Part shown: piece by piece, positions 9,458-17,371 of the stretch | Numbering within the stretch: the stretch's first letter is position 1 | Layout: every line of letters starts with the position of its first letter | Assembly: GCA_028376765.1 (NCBI GenBank) | Contig: JAONBD010000011.1 | Span: 1-45,232 of the forward strand | Length of the DNA stretch: 45,232 nt | From: Candidatus Kapaibacterium sp. | GTDB taxonomy: Bacteria > Bacteroidota > Ignavibacteria > Kapaibacteriales > UBA2268 | Direction of reading: 5' to 3' | Position numbers and translations under genes: made by a program | The notes under the pieces: model-generated | What the model saw: the letters and a program-made list of their open reading frames with translations, nothing else | Told to the model about the DNA's origin: nothing | Database searches by the model: none

Positions 9458-9512
9458 AGAAAACTTGACTTGAATTTTCTTAGTTGTTCAATAACAAATG
9501 GAGTTTAAATAT

Positions 9513-10316
9513 ATGAAGAACTTAATCGCATTAATTCTACTAGCGGTACCAATATTTGCACAAGACGATAGATTAGATGAATTACCTTTTGATGATGAAC
9601 CTTTGCAAGCTGAAAGCAAAAGCTATTTCGCTATCGCTGGGGGATATACTTTTAATGTTGGAATGATTAATCTAGATGAAGTTAATAACTTTTTTTCCAA
9701 ATTTGCTCCAACTTTAGATAATACTGAATATCAATTAGGTGAATTATCTTCCCCATTAATCATGCATGGTGGTGGAGGATTTACAGGCATTCCTTTTTGG
9801 AAAAATATCCGAATTGGATTTGAAGCTTGGGCTGGTTCTGCCGAAACGGATGAAGTTTCTGTAATGAATGAAGAGCTTAGCTTAATATCAAAAGGAGAGT
9901 TTAATGTTGCTATGACTGCACTTCATGCCGATTATGGCTTTGTGATTACAGATGGTTTGGCTGTTCTAGCTGGTATGAAACTAGGGTGGTCTGGCTTGAA
10001 TATGATTTATTCTTTAAGTGAGCCAAACTACAATTGGGAAACTCTTGGATCTGACACAAATCTAAATATGGTAGAAATTGACAAAAGTTGGCTTTTTGTG
10101 GCTCCACAAGTATCTATAGATTGGGCTGCTACTGGTTTTTTAATGTTTTCATTGAATGCTTCGTATAATATAAATTTTGATAATCCATTTTTAGACGATT
10201 TTGAAAAGAACTGGAAAATAAACAGAACTGCAAGTTTAGATAATGTCCCTACCGATTTAAATATAGATCAACTTAATGTACGATTAGGTGTATATTTAGG
10301 TTTGTTTAATTATTAA
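9513..10316 (+). CDS. Probable outer-membrane beta-barrel protein
   Basis: The frame opens at 9498, but the methionine at 9513 gives a clean signal peptide (MKNLIALILLAVPIFAQ, cleavage after Ala-Gln), so that start is preferred: 267 residues. The mature part begins with an acidic stretch (DDRLDELPFDDE). It continues with alternating polar and aromatic strands rich in Gly, such as GGGGFTGIPFWKNIRIGFEAWAG and FLMFSLNASYNINFD, ending LNVRLGVYLGLFNY with a C-terminal aromatic residue. This fits a small outer-membrane barrel or OmpW/porin-like protein. No specific family is recognised. Expressed alone, upstream of the tRNA. Confidence 0.65.
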   Translation: MKNLIALILLAVPIFAQDDRLDELPFDDEPLQAESKSYFAIAGGYTFNVGMINLDEVNNFFSKFAPTLDNTEYQLGELSSPLIMHGGGGFTGIPFWKNIRIGFEAWAGSAETDEVSVMNEELSLISKGEFNVAMTALHADYGFVITDGLAVLAGMKLGWSGLNMIYSLSEPNYNWETLGSDTNLNMVEIDKSWLFVAPQVSIDWAATGFLMFSLNASYNINFDNPFLDDFEKNWKINRTASLDNVPTDLNIDQLNVRLGVYLGLFNY

Positions 10317-10331
10317 AAAATCGTATATTTG
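10301..10331 (+). promoter_or_regulatory. Bacteroidota-type promoter for the tRNA
   Basis: TTG at 10302-10304 and TATATTTG at 10324-10331, separated by 19 bases, match the primary sigma consensus of Bacteroidota (TTG, then TAnnTTTG). Transcription would begin near 10338, about 22 bases before the mature tRNA. The upstream element lies inside the last codons of the preceding barrel gene. Confidence 0.7.
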
Positions 10332-10340
10332 CAATCTTAT

Positions 10341-10358
10341 TTTTGCTTAAAAGCAAAA
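10341..10358 (+). other. Leader hairpin before the tRNA
   Basis: TTTTGCTT (10341-10348) and AAGCAAAA (10351-10358) form an 8-bp stem with a 2-base loop, ending one base before the mature tRNA start. In the transcript it would occupy nearly the whole leader. Confidence 0.5.
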
Positions 10359-10359
10359 A

Positions 10360-10433
10360 GGGCCTGTAGCTCAGCTGGTTAGAGCAGTGGACTCATAATC
10401 CATTTGTCGGGGGTTCAAGCCCCTCCGGGCCCA
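10360..10433 (+). tRNA. tRNA with CAT anticodon (Met or Ile2)
   Basis: A complete cloverleaf of 74 bases. Acceptor GGGCCTG pairs with CGGGCCC (one T-G). The D arm is GCTC/GAGC. The anticodon stem GTGGA/TCCAT encloses CTCATAA, giving anticodon CAT. The T arm GGGGG/CCCTC encloses TTCAAGC. The discriminator A is followed by CAAAA, so CCA is not encoded and must be added afterwards. It is not an initiator by its first pair (G-C at 1:72). Whether it is elongator Met or Ile2 (needing lysidine at C34) cannot be decided by eye. Confidence 0.96.
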
Positions 10434-10434
10434 C

Positions 10435-10472
10435 AAAAAAACTTACTCAATACTTGAGTAAGTTTTTTTTTT
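10435..10472 (+). terminator. Intrinsic terminator of the tRNA
   Basis: A perfect stem ACTTACTCAA (10441-10450) / TTGAGTAAGT (10454-10463) with a 3-base loop is preceded by A and followed by nine T. It starts a few bases after the tRNA end and looks like a strong Rho-independent terminator. Confidence 0.9.
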
Positions 10473-10568
10473 GATATAATTTTAATTTGTATCTTTATTC
10501 AAATGAATTAATCCAGACAAAATGTTTGTCAAAAATTGATAAAAAATATTGTTAAGGTTTACATATCC

Positions 10569-10982
10569 ATGAATAAAATTTTAAATTTTTATAGATACTT
10601 ATTTTATCGACTTTACTCATGGAACTTAAAAACTTGGGGTATGGTTGATGGTCCACATTGGAATGCTACAATTGGCATTTCCTTTATGATGTTAGCTAAC
10701 ATTACTCCATTATTATTAATAATTCAGTTGATCGGACCTAAAATATTTCAAGAAGATAAACCTGTTTTTGTACTATTTGTAATTTGGTCAAGTACTTACT
10801 TAGCGAACTATCTATGGCTTGTAAGAGGTGGGAAATATTTGGAGTGGACAAAGGAATATGATAAAGAAGATAAGACAACTAGAACAAAAAACACGTTATA
10901 CCTTTTTTTTTATTTAATAGCATCACTTGCAGTCCCTGCCTACCTAACTGTTATTGTAGGGGAGATACATGGACTAAGATAA
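10569..10982 (+). CDS. Unknown membrane protein with three helices
   Basis: An open frame begins at 10536, but the methionine at 10569 (MNKILNFYRYLFYRLY) is the more natural start, giving 137 residues. Three hydrophobic segments are visible: about 40-60 (ISFMMLANITPLLLIIQLIG), about 70-87 (FVLFVIWSSTYLANYLW) and about 113-132 (LYLFFYLIASLAVPAYLTVIVG). A conserved-looking soluble patch, SWNLKTWGMVDGPHWNA, precedes the first. Small proteins of this plan are common in Bacteroidota without assigned function. It stands alone between the tRNA terminator and a minus-strand gene. 10983-11164 holds no gene that I can support. Confidence 0.6.
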   Translation: MNKILNFYRYLFYRLYSWNLKTWGMVDGPHWNATIGISFMMLANITPLLLIIQLIGPKIFQEDKPVFVLFVIWSSTYLANYLWLVRGGKYLEWTKEYDKEDKTTRTKNTLYLFFYLIASLAVPAYLTVIVGEIHGLR

Positions 10983-11164
10983 AATAGGGGCAATCATTCA
11001 CCCGATAACTCCAGTTAGTATATATTCAATTCAAGATAACACTTATGTACCAAACTATTCAAATGATTAAATGAAAATATTACATTATATAATTTATAGA
11101 TTACATGATTTTTTTAGTAAGAAGAATGGTTCTCTAATAAGTTCTATTCAAGCGGTAAACTCCT

Positions 11165-11785
11165 TTATTTAAATTTTTTATCTAAATGTTTATCAAAATA
11201 GAAGTATAATAAGCCCCGCATGAATAAATGATAATCTTTATCAGTTAAATCTTCAATTTTAACTTCTTGATTGTCATATTTAAATTTAATAGGAATATTT
11301 TTTGCATTTACTTTCACACCTATTTCATTTACAGAATAAGAAAAATTATCTTTTATATTATTTATATGTATCAATTCAAAAGACTTATCAAATTTTATTT
11401 TAGTCCATTCTCTCAAAAAGCCATTATGATAATATCCATCTTTCTCAAAATAATACTTTCCATTACCAAGCATTTTTTGTTGTAAATACGGTGAAAGTTT
11501 ATCAACCATTATTCCCCAGTATTTTGTTCCATAAAGAACTATAAATAACATTGAGATAACTGTTAGCCATTCAGGCAAATTAAAATATGCTAATATTTTT
11601 AATATCATACCTACTACTAATGCTATGAATGAAAACAAAATAATTGAAGTTATAACCAAAGTAATATAGAACCATGTTTTTTTTTGATTTAGTTCATAAA
11701 TTCTTGTTGAACCAGTGAAATCATCTGAATCCCAATCATCATGATGATTATAAAATATTACTTTCAAATTATTAGGAGTTGTCAT
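11165..11785 (-). CDS. Unknown protein with two membrane helices
   Basis: 206 residues. Residues 1-35 are polar, then two helices at about 36-68 (FYITLVITSIILFSFIALVVG and onward) and 75-95 (LTVISMLFIVLYGTKYWG) form a hairpin. A C-terminal cytoplasmic half rich in Lys and aromatics follows (FEKDGYYHNGFLREWTKIKFD). The tail, with short strands after the hairpin, recalls bacterial PH-like or DUF-type membrane proteins, but I do not recognise a family. No partner gene shares its strand nearby. The coding frame is clean and the start ATG follows a very AT-rich spacer. Confidence 0.55.
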   Translation of the reverse strand: MTTPNNLKVIFYNHHDDWDSDDFTGSTRIYELNQKKTWFYITLVITSIILFSFIALVVGMILKILAYFNLPEWLTVISMLFIVLYGTKYWGIMVDKLSPYLQQKMLGNGKYYFEKDGYYHNGFLREWTKIKFDKSFELIHINNIKDNFSYSVNEIGVKVNAKNIPIKFKYDNQEVKIEDLTDKDYHLFMRGLLYFYFDKHLDKKFK

Positions 11786-12005
11786 ATTTAGATCTTATAT
11801 ATTTATAATATTGTATTTAAGTTAATTATATTTATTATCAAATATAACTATTTTTTTTCATGATAATTTTATAGGTAGCGAGACGAATTTTTGAAAGCCT
11901 GTTAAGAATATTAGAGAAGGAGATAATATCATTTAAGAGTTCAAATTCGTAAAAAAATATAAGCATACAACAATAGGAATTGTAACAATAATTATTCTTT
12001 TGAAT

Positions 12006-12227
12006 ATGAACACCTATCTTGACCTTAAAGTTTCTGTGATGTATGAAACCGATGAAACAATTGTTAATACTTTAGATTATTCAGATGAGGTCAAAGCAGA
12101 AAAATTGATAAATTTACTTGACTTAACATTAGATGATATAAATCCTGATACTTTAAAATTAAATATTAACCAATATAATCGATTCATGAGTCAATGCTAT
12201 CAGGAGTTATTGGAAGAGTGCAAATAG
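12006..12227 (+). CDS. Small hypothetical protein, possibly truncated
   Basis: 73 residues from the ATG at 12006 (a TTG two codons earlier is also possible). The sequence is acidic and helical (DYSDEVKAEKLINLLDLTLDD). The same frame stays open upstream to a stop at 11934-11936 and would encode a hydrophobic segment (GIVTIIILL), but no ATG starts it. Either the real start is an unusual codon or the gene has lost its 5' end. No family recognised. The next bases, 12228-12309, hold no gene. Confidence 0.35.
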   Translation: MNTYLDLKVSVMYETDETIVNTLDYSDEVKAEKLINLLDLTLDDINPDTLKLNINQYNRFMSQCYQELLEECK

Positions 12228-12309
12228 AAAATCTAACATAATCATCAGAAAGACTTTATGAAAAAAGAAATGAAATATTAACTGCCAGAATGATAGGAAT
12301 AATACAATA

Positions 12310-12507
12310 ATGGTTGATAGCTACTGGGTAGGAGATTATGACGGCACATCTACAATACAACCATCGGGTCATGAAGTATTCACTATTTCAACATATAGCG
12401 AAACAGGAGGTGGGACTTCTAATTCGAGTCTTTCTAACGGTGGTGGTAATATACATGGAACCAGTACTTCTGGTGGTGGCGGTTATAATAGAGGAAGTAT
12501 TGACTGA
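12310..12507 (+). CDS. Gly/Ser/Thr-rich short open frame
   Basis: 65 residues, starting MVDSYWVGDYDG and then low complexity (runs of GGG and TSG). Hydrophobic segments and a signal peptide are absent. The composition resembles the disordered end of a surface or RHS-type protein. It may be a remnant, or may not be expressed. Listed because it is the only candidate between 12228 and 12578. Confidence 0.25.
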   Translation: MVDSYWVGDYDGTSTIQPSGHEVFTISTYSETGGGTSNSSLSNGGGNIHGTSTSGGGGYNRGSID

Positions 12508-12578
12508 ATAAAGTAGATTTTTATATTACTTAATTAAGTCTCAAGGAAATAGAATCATTCCTATTACTAATCTGGATT

Positions 12579-14090
12579 TTATAATAAGCGATCTAAGAAT
12601 AAGACAAGTTGAATAAAATTTACCTCAAGAGTTTGTTTATTTTGAATTTTAGAAAATCTGACATTAGTTCTTAAATAGAAACTATCAACATCACTTGGCC
12701 TTATATCCCAACCAAAGGTTAGTCCATAATGGATATTATTTAAAGATTTTTGTAAATCATAAGATGAATTTAGTCCACTAAAAAATGCAAATCCATTGTA
12801 ATCAAATAGATACTTCAATATCTCTATTCCAATAAATTTTCTTTTAGCTTCTAATTCAAAACTTCTATAGATTAAATTAAATTGAATATCTTGATAATAT
12901 AAATAGTAACCAGCTGATAAGTCAATATACAAATCTGAAAGAAGTTCATCAGAGCTAGTAAGGAATACAGAAGAAAAACCAGCTCCAAAAGTTATACTAT
13001 TAAGTTTACCCTTTTTCTTATAATGTTCTCTCAAATTATGAATATAACCTGATTTAGTCGCATTCTCAACCCCAATAGTTGTATCAAATGAATATTTATA
13101 AGTTAAATTTATAAGATAGTCAGTTGATGTCCCAATTTCTATTAAATTATTACCTGTACAATAATTTAAACCAATCAATAATGGCGTTATGAATTTTTCT
13201 TTCCCATTGCTTTCTATAACATTAGCAGATATACCCAAATAAGGACTAAACGAATTATTTTTAATTTGCCACGGGTAATATTTAAAGCCAGTTTCAACTC
13301 CTTTAGTTATAAGTGGAATAGAAAGGTAAAAATCTGCATGACCCCAAAAATGTGTTCCACCTATAAGGATTCTCGGTTCAATAATATTTCTGCTTTCTAA
13401 TCCTAAAGTCATTTGTGCAAATCTGTGTTTAGTTTTGCCACCATTAATATACACTTGAGCTGGGCTATATTGATATGAACTTAATAATATTAAAATAACA
13501 ATGGGTAATCCAACCGATTTTCTTGACCAGTATATAATAACAGCTGTTCCAATCACTGATGGTCCTAACCATAATAATAGTCCATTCAGTTCACCCGAAA
13601 GATTAACTACAAGAAAGGCTGTTACCGTTGAAATATAAGCCCCAATCATTCTTGCAATATGAATATTTTGCCAATTACAAGACTTATGATTTTTATACTT
13701 TTTAATATCAGTTAATGCGAATATACTTAGTAGTATCCCAAATATTTTTAAATAACCGGGACTATAGACTATAAGTAAAATACCAATTACAGTAGCGACA
13801 GAAGAAATTATATAGTCAACACGTTTTGGATGAGACTTTTTAATTTTAAAGGAGCGTTTACCCAAAAATATCATATATGACGAGAAAAGTCCTATCAACA
13901 ATAAGAATTGTAATTGCTTCATAACAGCTATAGAAATTGCAGAAATAGATACAATAAACATACTATAAACGAATAAATTTCCACCAAGTCTATGTTTTTT
14001 GCCACCCTTCCTGCTAAAAAAGGGAACCAACCCAATGATCAGAGAGAAACTTCCAGCTATGATATGTACGAAAAGTAATATTGAATACAA
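12579..14090 (-). CDS. DUF2306-like membrane domain fused to an outer-membrane-barrel-like domain
   Basis: 503 residues in one unbroken frame. Residues 1-188 form seven hydrophobic helices starting MYSILLFVHIIAGSFSLIIG, with GGKKHRLGGNLFVYSMF and CNWQNIHIARMIGAYI. These are hallmarks of the DUF2306/YoaI-like bacterial membrane family, which normally ends near residue 200. Residues 190-208 then read as a signal peptide (RKSVGLPIVILILLSSYQYSPAQ) ending at a good cleavage site. Residues 209-503 are amphipathic strands rich in Tyr/Phe/Gly (GVETGFKYYPW, IDLSAGYYLYYQDIQFNLIYR), as in outer-membrane barrels. Two proteins of different membranes are thus joined. Either signal peptidase cuts after residue 208, or a stop and start were lost. 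Likely controlled by the LytTR neighbour. Confidence 0.65.
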   Translation of the reverse strand: MYSILLFVHIIAGSFSLIIGLVPFFSRKGGKKHRLGGNLFVYSMFIVSISAISIAVMKQLQFLLLIGLFSSYMIFLGKRSFKIKKSHPKRVDYIISSVATVIGILLIVYSPGYLKIFGILLSIFALTDIKKYKNHKSCNWQNIHIARMIGAYISTVTAFLVVNLSGELNGLLLWLGPSVIGTAVIIYWSRKSVGLPIVILILLSSYQYSPAQVYINGGKTKHRFAQMTLGLESRNIIEPRILIGGTHFWGHADFYLSIPLITKGVETGFKYYPWQIKNNSFSPYLGISANVIESNGKEKFITPLLIGLNYCTGNNLIEIGTSTDYLINLTYKYSFDTTIGVENATKSGYIHNLREHYKKKGKLNSITFGAGFSSVFLTSSDELLSDLYIDLSAGYYLYYQDIQFNLIYRSFELEAKRKFIGIEILKYLFDYNGFAFFSGLNSSYDLQKSLNNIHYGLTFGWDIRPSDVDSFYLRTNVRFSKIQNKQTLEVNFIQLVLFLDRLL

Positions 14091-14122
14091 AATTACACCC
14101 TAAATTGTTTTAAAAAGTTGAA

Positions 14123-14153
14123 CAAATTTATTGTAGTAATAATAGTATTGCAA
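14123..14153 (-). promoter_or_regulatory. Promoter of the DUF2306-barrel fusion gene
   Basis: On the minus strand TTG (14153-14151) and TAAATTTG (14130-14123) are 20 bases apart, matching the Bacteroidota consensus. The predicted transcription start is near 14116, about 26 bases before the ATG at 14090. The first of three direct repeats lies just upstream of the TTG element. Confidence 0.6.
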
Positions 14154-14160
14154 TATCTAA

Positions 14161-14219
14161 GGTATGTATATCTTTTACAGTAGGAATTTTGGTATAGTTT
14201 GAACTAAATAGGTATGTTT
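14161..14219. repeat. Three phased GGTATG-type direct repeats (candidate LytTR operator)
   Basis: GGTATGTAT at 14161, GGTATAGTT at 14191 and GGTATGTTT at 14211. The spacings of 30 and 20 bases are near multiples of the helical repeat, so the sites would face the same side of DNA. They sit between a LytTR gene and the gene it probably controls, directly upstream of that gene's promoter. LytTR regulators are known to bind short direct repeats. Binding here is inference. Confidence 0.45.
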
Positions 14220-14246
14220 AGCAATGCTTAGGGATGAATGGCATAA

Positions 14247-15089
14247 TTAAAAATGGCTTTTTATATAACAATTTTTAGCTCTTGAAACTGGAATTGAAGT
14301 ATCGGTATTGTTAAAATGAAGTTTATATCCTTGTGCATTACCACTAACTTTGAAAATCTTATTCATATTGACAATAAATGACCGATGACATCTGAAAAAT
14401 GCATCATTCTTATCCTCAATACTTTTAAGTGAAGATCTAATCATACTAGTTTTAATTACATCATTATCGTCATAATAAACATCAACATAATTGGCCTCAG
14501 ATTTAATATATAATATTCGACTAAGTGCTAATTCTAAATTATCATTTTGATTATCAGAATCAAATTTAATTATGGTTTCATCAGAATAATTTGGAGAAAT
14601 TGAATCTGTTATCGATTTTGATTCTTTTATAAACTTTGAGTTCAATCTTGATTGAGTTATAATAGTTATAAAACCTATTGGAAATAACCCTATAACAGAA
14701 GTATATAAAGAAAATGTAAGAAAATTATTAAATGAAATTCTTATCAATCTAATATAATCAGAATAAAATAAATTGCCATAAGTAATAAGTAACACAATAG
14801 TTATCATCCATAATATATTTTTACCAACTGTCCATTTTTGTTCGTTGAAGACTGCTTTTAAAATTTTGACAACAATTACATCAAACAAAATCATTACACT
14901 ACTAGTTACTATTCCATAACCTAAAGTTAGATTTAATATATTTTTTTCAATAAGATTAATATTGAAGGGTTGAAATATATATAAAAATAGGAATACAAAT
15001 AAGCCAATGTATAGAGCAGTGAGTATTCTCTTAGAAATTGAATTCTCAAAAGGATAAGGTGAATTTAATTTGGCTATTATCGTGTCCAT
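14247..15089 (-). CDS. Membrane-anchored LytTR-family transcriptional regulator
   Basis: 280 residues. Four hydrophobic helices occupy about 20-155 (ALYIGLFVFLFLYIF; LGYGIVTSSVMILFDVIVV; ILWMITIVLLITYG; SLYTSVIGLFPIGFITII). A linker follows, then a LytTR DNA-binding domain at about 180-280 with ILYIKSEANYVDVYY, RSSLKSIE, FFRCHRSFIVNMNKI and a SRAKN end. There is no receiver domain, so the signal must come through the membrane part. It probably regulates itself or the fusion gene downstream on the same strand. No cognate LytS-type kinase is adjacent. Confidence 0.9.
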   Translation of the reverse strand: MDTIIAKLNSPYPFENSISKRILTALYIGLFVFLFLYIFQPFNINLIEKNILNLTLGYGIVTSSVMILFDVIVVKILKAVFNEQKWTVGKNILWMITIVLLITYGNLFYSDYIRLIRISFNNFLTFSLYTSVIGLFPIGFITIITQSRLNSKFIKESKSITDSISPNYSDETIIKFDSDNQNDNLELALSRILYIKSEANYVDVYYDDNDVIKTSMIRSSLKSIEDKNDAFFRCHRSFIVNMNKIFKVSGNAQGYKLHFNNTDTSIPVSRAKNCYIKSHF

Positions 15090-15132
15090 ATTTCGACTCT
15101 TTAGTTTTTTTCCTTATACTCTGTTTTGAAGT

Positions 15133-15160
15133 GATTGTAATCAATCTTCTAATTACAATC
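15133..15160. repeat. Inverted repeat between the SpoIIE-type and LytTR genes
   Basis: GATTGTAAT (15133-15141) and ATTACAATC (15152-15160) are perfect inverted copies with a 10-base spacer, 44 bases upstream of the LytTR start. It lacks a clear T-run on the minus strand, so an operator is as likely as a terminator for the upstream operon. Confidence 0.4.
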
Positions 15161-15242
15161 TTTTAATATCTGTAAAGAAATTTAGATTTGTGTATATTAT
15201 AATTAAAAATTCGTTAAAAAAGAAAATTGACTAATATTAAAA

Positions 15243-16718
15243 TCACCTATTTGGTTGAATTTTAAAGCCTAGAATAGTAATATCGTCTCTTTGGGATTCA
15301 TTATCTTTATGAGACTCAAGGAAATTTTCTAGTTTAGTATGCTGAAGGTTCATTGGGTCATTAGAAATATTAGAAATAAGTTCTCTTAAATTCTTTCTGC
15401 CAATTTTTTTACGATCGCTATTTCCTTGATCTGAAAACCCATCACTAAATAGATATATGCTCATCTGTTGATTATAACTTATTTCATTATTTTGAAATAC
15501 TTTTTTGCCTGGATTTTGCTCCCCAATGTATCTCTTAGAGGGCTTAATTTCTTGTATCTCATTATTACTAACAATAAATAACGGAAGTTTTGCACCACTT
15601 GTAAAAAGCCTATTGTTGGTCTTATCAATTTTAATCATTGATAGTTCAACACCATCTCTCAGATGTTTATTATCTTTCTTGATATGTTCTATAAAGTAAT
15701 TATCAATGTAATCTAATATTAGATCTAAATCCTTTACTCCTAATACCTTAACAGCATCGTTCAAGGCAACCATGCCAAGCATAGAAAGCATCGCACCAGG
15801 GACTCCATGACCTGTACAGTCGGCTACACAGATAAAAATATTATCAGTTGTTTCTGCCCACCAGTAAAAATCCCCCGATACAATATCTTTCGGTTTAAAT
15901 AATATAAAGCTATCTTGAAGATAAGTTATCTTATTAAAATCTTGGGGGAGGAAAGCATTTTGGATTCTTTCAGCGTACCTGATTGAAGCAAAAATTTCTT
16001 CATTTTTTAATTCAATAATTTCCTTTTGCGTTAGTAGGTCATCATAAAGTTCTTTTAATTCAATATTTCTATCTTCAATTGCATCATTTTTTAAAAGAAT
16101 TTCTTTGTTAATATCTGCAAGCTCATCGTTAGTATGTATCAACTTTATTTCAATATCCGAGCTTTTTTTGACAAAATACCAGATAATGAATACAGTTATA
16201 ATTATATTAGAAAATACACCAATAATTTTTCCTTTTGACTCTTCTGAGCTAATAATTATATCTTCTCTAATGAGATTCGGTACAAATAAAACTATAACAA
16301 TAGCAATAAAAGTAATTAGGTTAGCAAGGATTAGTTTCTTTGGTTCTTTAACGCTGAATAGTAAAAAATTAACACCAAAACTAGCCATCATTAGGAATAT
16401 TTGCTGACTCTGCCCACCTGATTCTAAATCTTTATAGGCTGTTGCTGCAGTACCAACAATTACTAATCCAAACTTTGCAAAATTATGGTAGCCATTTGCA
16501 TTAAAAAAATAAAGTGATATAAATACTAATGATGATGAAAGAGAAATAAGACTATAGGATATATCATCATTTGCGAAATAACTTAAACTTCTTAATCCAG
16601 CAACTAAGCTAGCCATTAGGAAAATAAAATTTGAAATGAGGAGTGCTTTTTCGTCATGAACACTCATTTCTGGCTTTGAACCTTTAGATAAAATATTTGT
16701 AAGAATGCTTTTTTTCAA
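15243..16718 (-). CDS. Membrane protein with SpoIIE-type Ser/Thr phosphatase domain
   Basis: 491 residues from a TTG start that overlaps the upstream stop (TTGA), showing translational coupling. Six to seven hydrophobic helices lie in 25-195, a coiled coil at about 195-245 (ELADINKEILLKNDAIEDRN), and a PP2C/SpoIIE phosphatase domain from about 250 to the end. Its metal-binding motifs are visible: SGDFYWWAE, VADCTGHGVPGAMLSMLG and SDGFSDQGN. Relatives dephosphorylate anti-sigma antagonists or act in stress signalling. The AERIQNAFLP lead-in is typical of the Bacteroidota versions. It is third in an operon with an oxygenase and a terpene-cyclase-like protein, so it may sense or control what they make. 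Confidence 0.9.
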   Translation of the reverse strand: MKKSILTNILSKGSKPEMSVHDEKALLISNFIFLMASLVAGLRSLSYFANDDISYSLISLSSSLVFISLYFFNANGYHNFAKFGLVIVGTAATAYKDLESGGQSQQIFLMMASFGVNFLLFSVKEPKKLILANLITFIAIVIVLFVPNLIREDIIISSEESKGKIIGVFSNIIITVFIIWYFVKKSSDIEIKLIHTNDELADINKEILLKNDAIEDRNIELKELYDDLLTQKEIIELKNEEIFASIRYAERIQNAFLPQDFNKITYLQDSFILFKPKDIVSGDFYWWAETTDNIFICVADCTGHGVPGAMLSMLGMVALNDAVKVLGVKDLDLILDYIDNYFIEHIKKDNKHLRDGVELSMIKIDKTNNRLFTSGAKLPLFIVSNNEIQEIKPSKRYIGEQNPGKKVFQNNEISYNQQMSIYLFSDGFSDQGNSDRKKIGRKNLRELISNISNDPMNLQHTKLENFLESHKDNESQRDDITILGFKIQPNR

Positions 16719-17371
16719 TTTCTATATTTGTTAATTATGAAAATATAATAAATATCTAATATCAAAACTACCGACGTTATAAAAATAAGAAAGTAATTCT
16801 CTGACCAGTGCATCACTAATGATAAAGATATTAAACCTGTCCCAAGCATCTTATACCATGCAACTCCCTTTGAAAATAGCTTCTTATTGCTAGAATTCAT
16901 AAAGAGAATTATGTAGGCAGAAGATATTACTAGATTATCTAAATAAGCAGATATTGTTCCAATTTCTGTATCATATCCAGAAATGTTAAATGTATAGAAA
17001 AATACCAAGCCAAATAAAACAAATAACCAAGCCCATAACTTCGCATTATTTTTCATCATTGGCATATTAAATTGTTTGTATCCATATTTTAGGAGTCCAT
17101 AAAAAATGACACAATCAAAGAAGAACCAAAGTGCATATCCTATCTGAAGACCCAAACCTAAGTATTCACCAACACTATTACCAAAAACAAAGCTCCAAAT
17201 AAATTCCCAAGAAATATTCAAGCAAACTACTATAAATGGTATCTCTACAAATTTTTCTTTAAATATGTTTTTAATGTATGTGATATATGTTATCAACCAA
17301 AAAATACAGCCGATACCAAATAAAGACATCTCAATTTCATTTAAGTTATTTAGGTTAAGTAAATTGTCCAT
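16715..17371 (-). CDS. Seven-helix protein resembling Pyr4/PaxB-type membrane terpene cyclases
   Basis: 218 residues, seven hydrophobic helices and almost no loops. Length and topology match the Pyr4/PaxB family (about 200-250 residues). Two catalytic acids described in Pyr4 (E63 and D218) have counterparts here: E56 in NISWEFIW and D206 in VLILDIYY, 150 residues apart versus 155. D86 in ALWFFFDCVIFYG fits another conserved acid of the family. Such enzymes cyclise prenyl chains by protonation in the membrane. The gene overlaps both neighbours (TAATG with the oxygenase, TTGA with the phosphatase). It may instead be an unstudied sensor-like 7TM protein; the motif match is by eye. Confidence 0.5.
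   Translation of the reverse strand: MDNLLNLNNLNEIEMSLFGIGCIFWLITYITYIKNIFKEKFVEIPFIVVCLNISWEFIWSFVFGNSVGEYLGLGLQIGYALWFFFDCVIFYGLLKYGYKQFNMPMMKNNAKLWAWLFVLFGLVFFYTFNISGYDTEIGTISAYLDNLVISSAYIILFMNSSNKKLFSKGVAWYKMLGTGLISLSLVMHWSENYFLIFITSVVLILDIYYIFIINKYRN

Noticed and set aside
9421-9497. T-box or threonine leader before thrS
   Set aside because: The 77-base gap has no T-box sequence, antiterminator or leader peptide; only a possible -7 element.
11786-11999. Gene or RNA in the gap
   Set aside because: Only very AT-rich sequence and an open frame without a start codon; no structure that I can support.
12310-12507. Secreted Gly-rich structural protein
   Set aside because: No signal peptide, very short and low complexity; kept only as a weak open frame.
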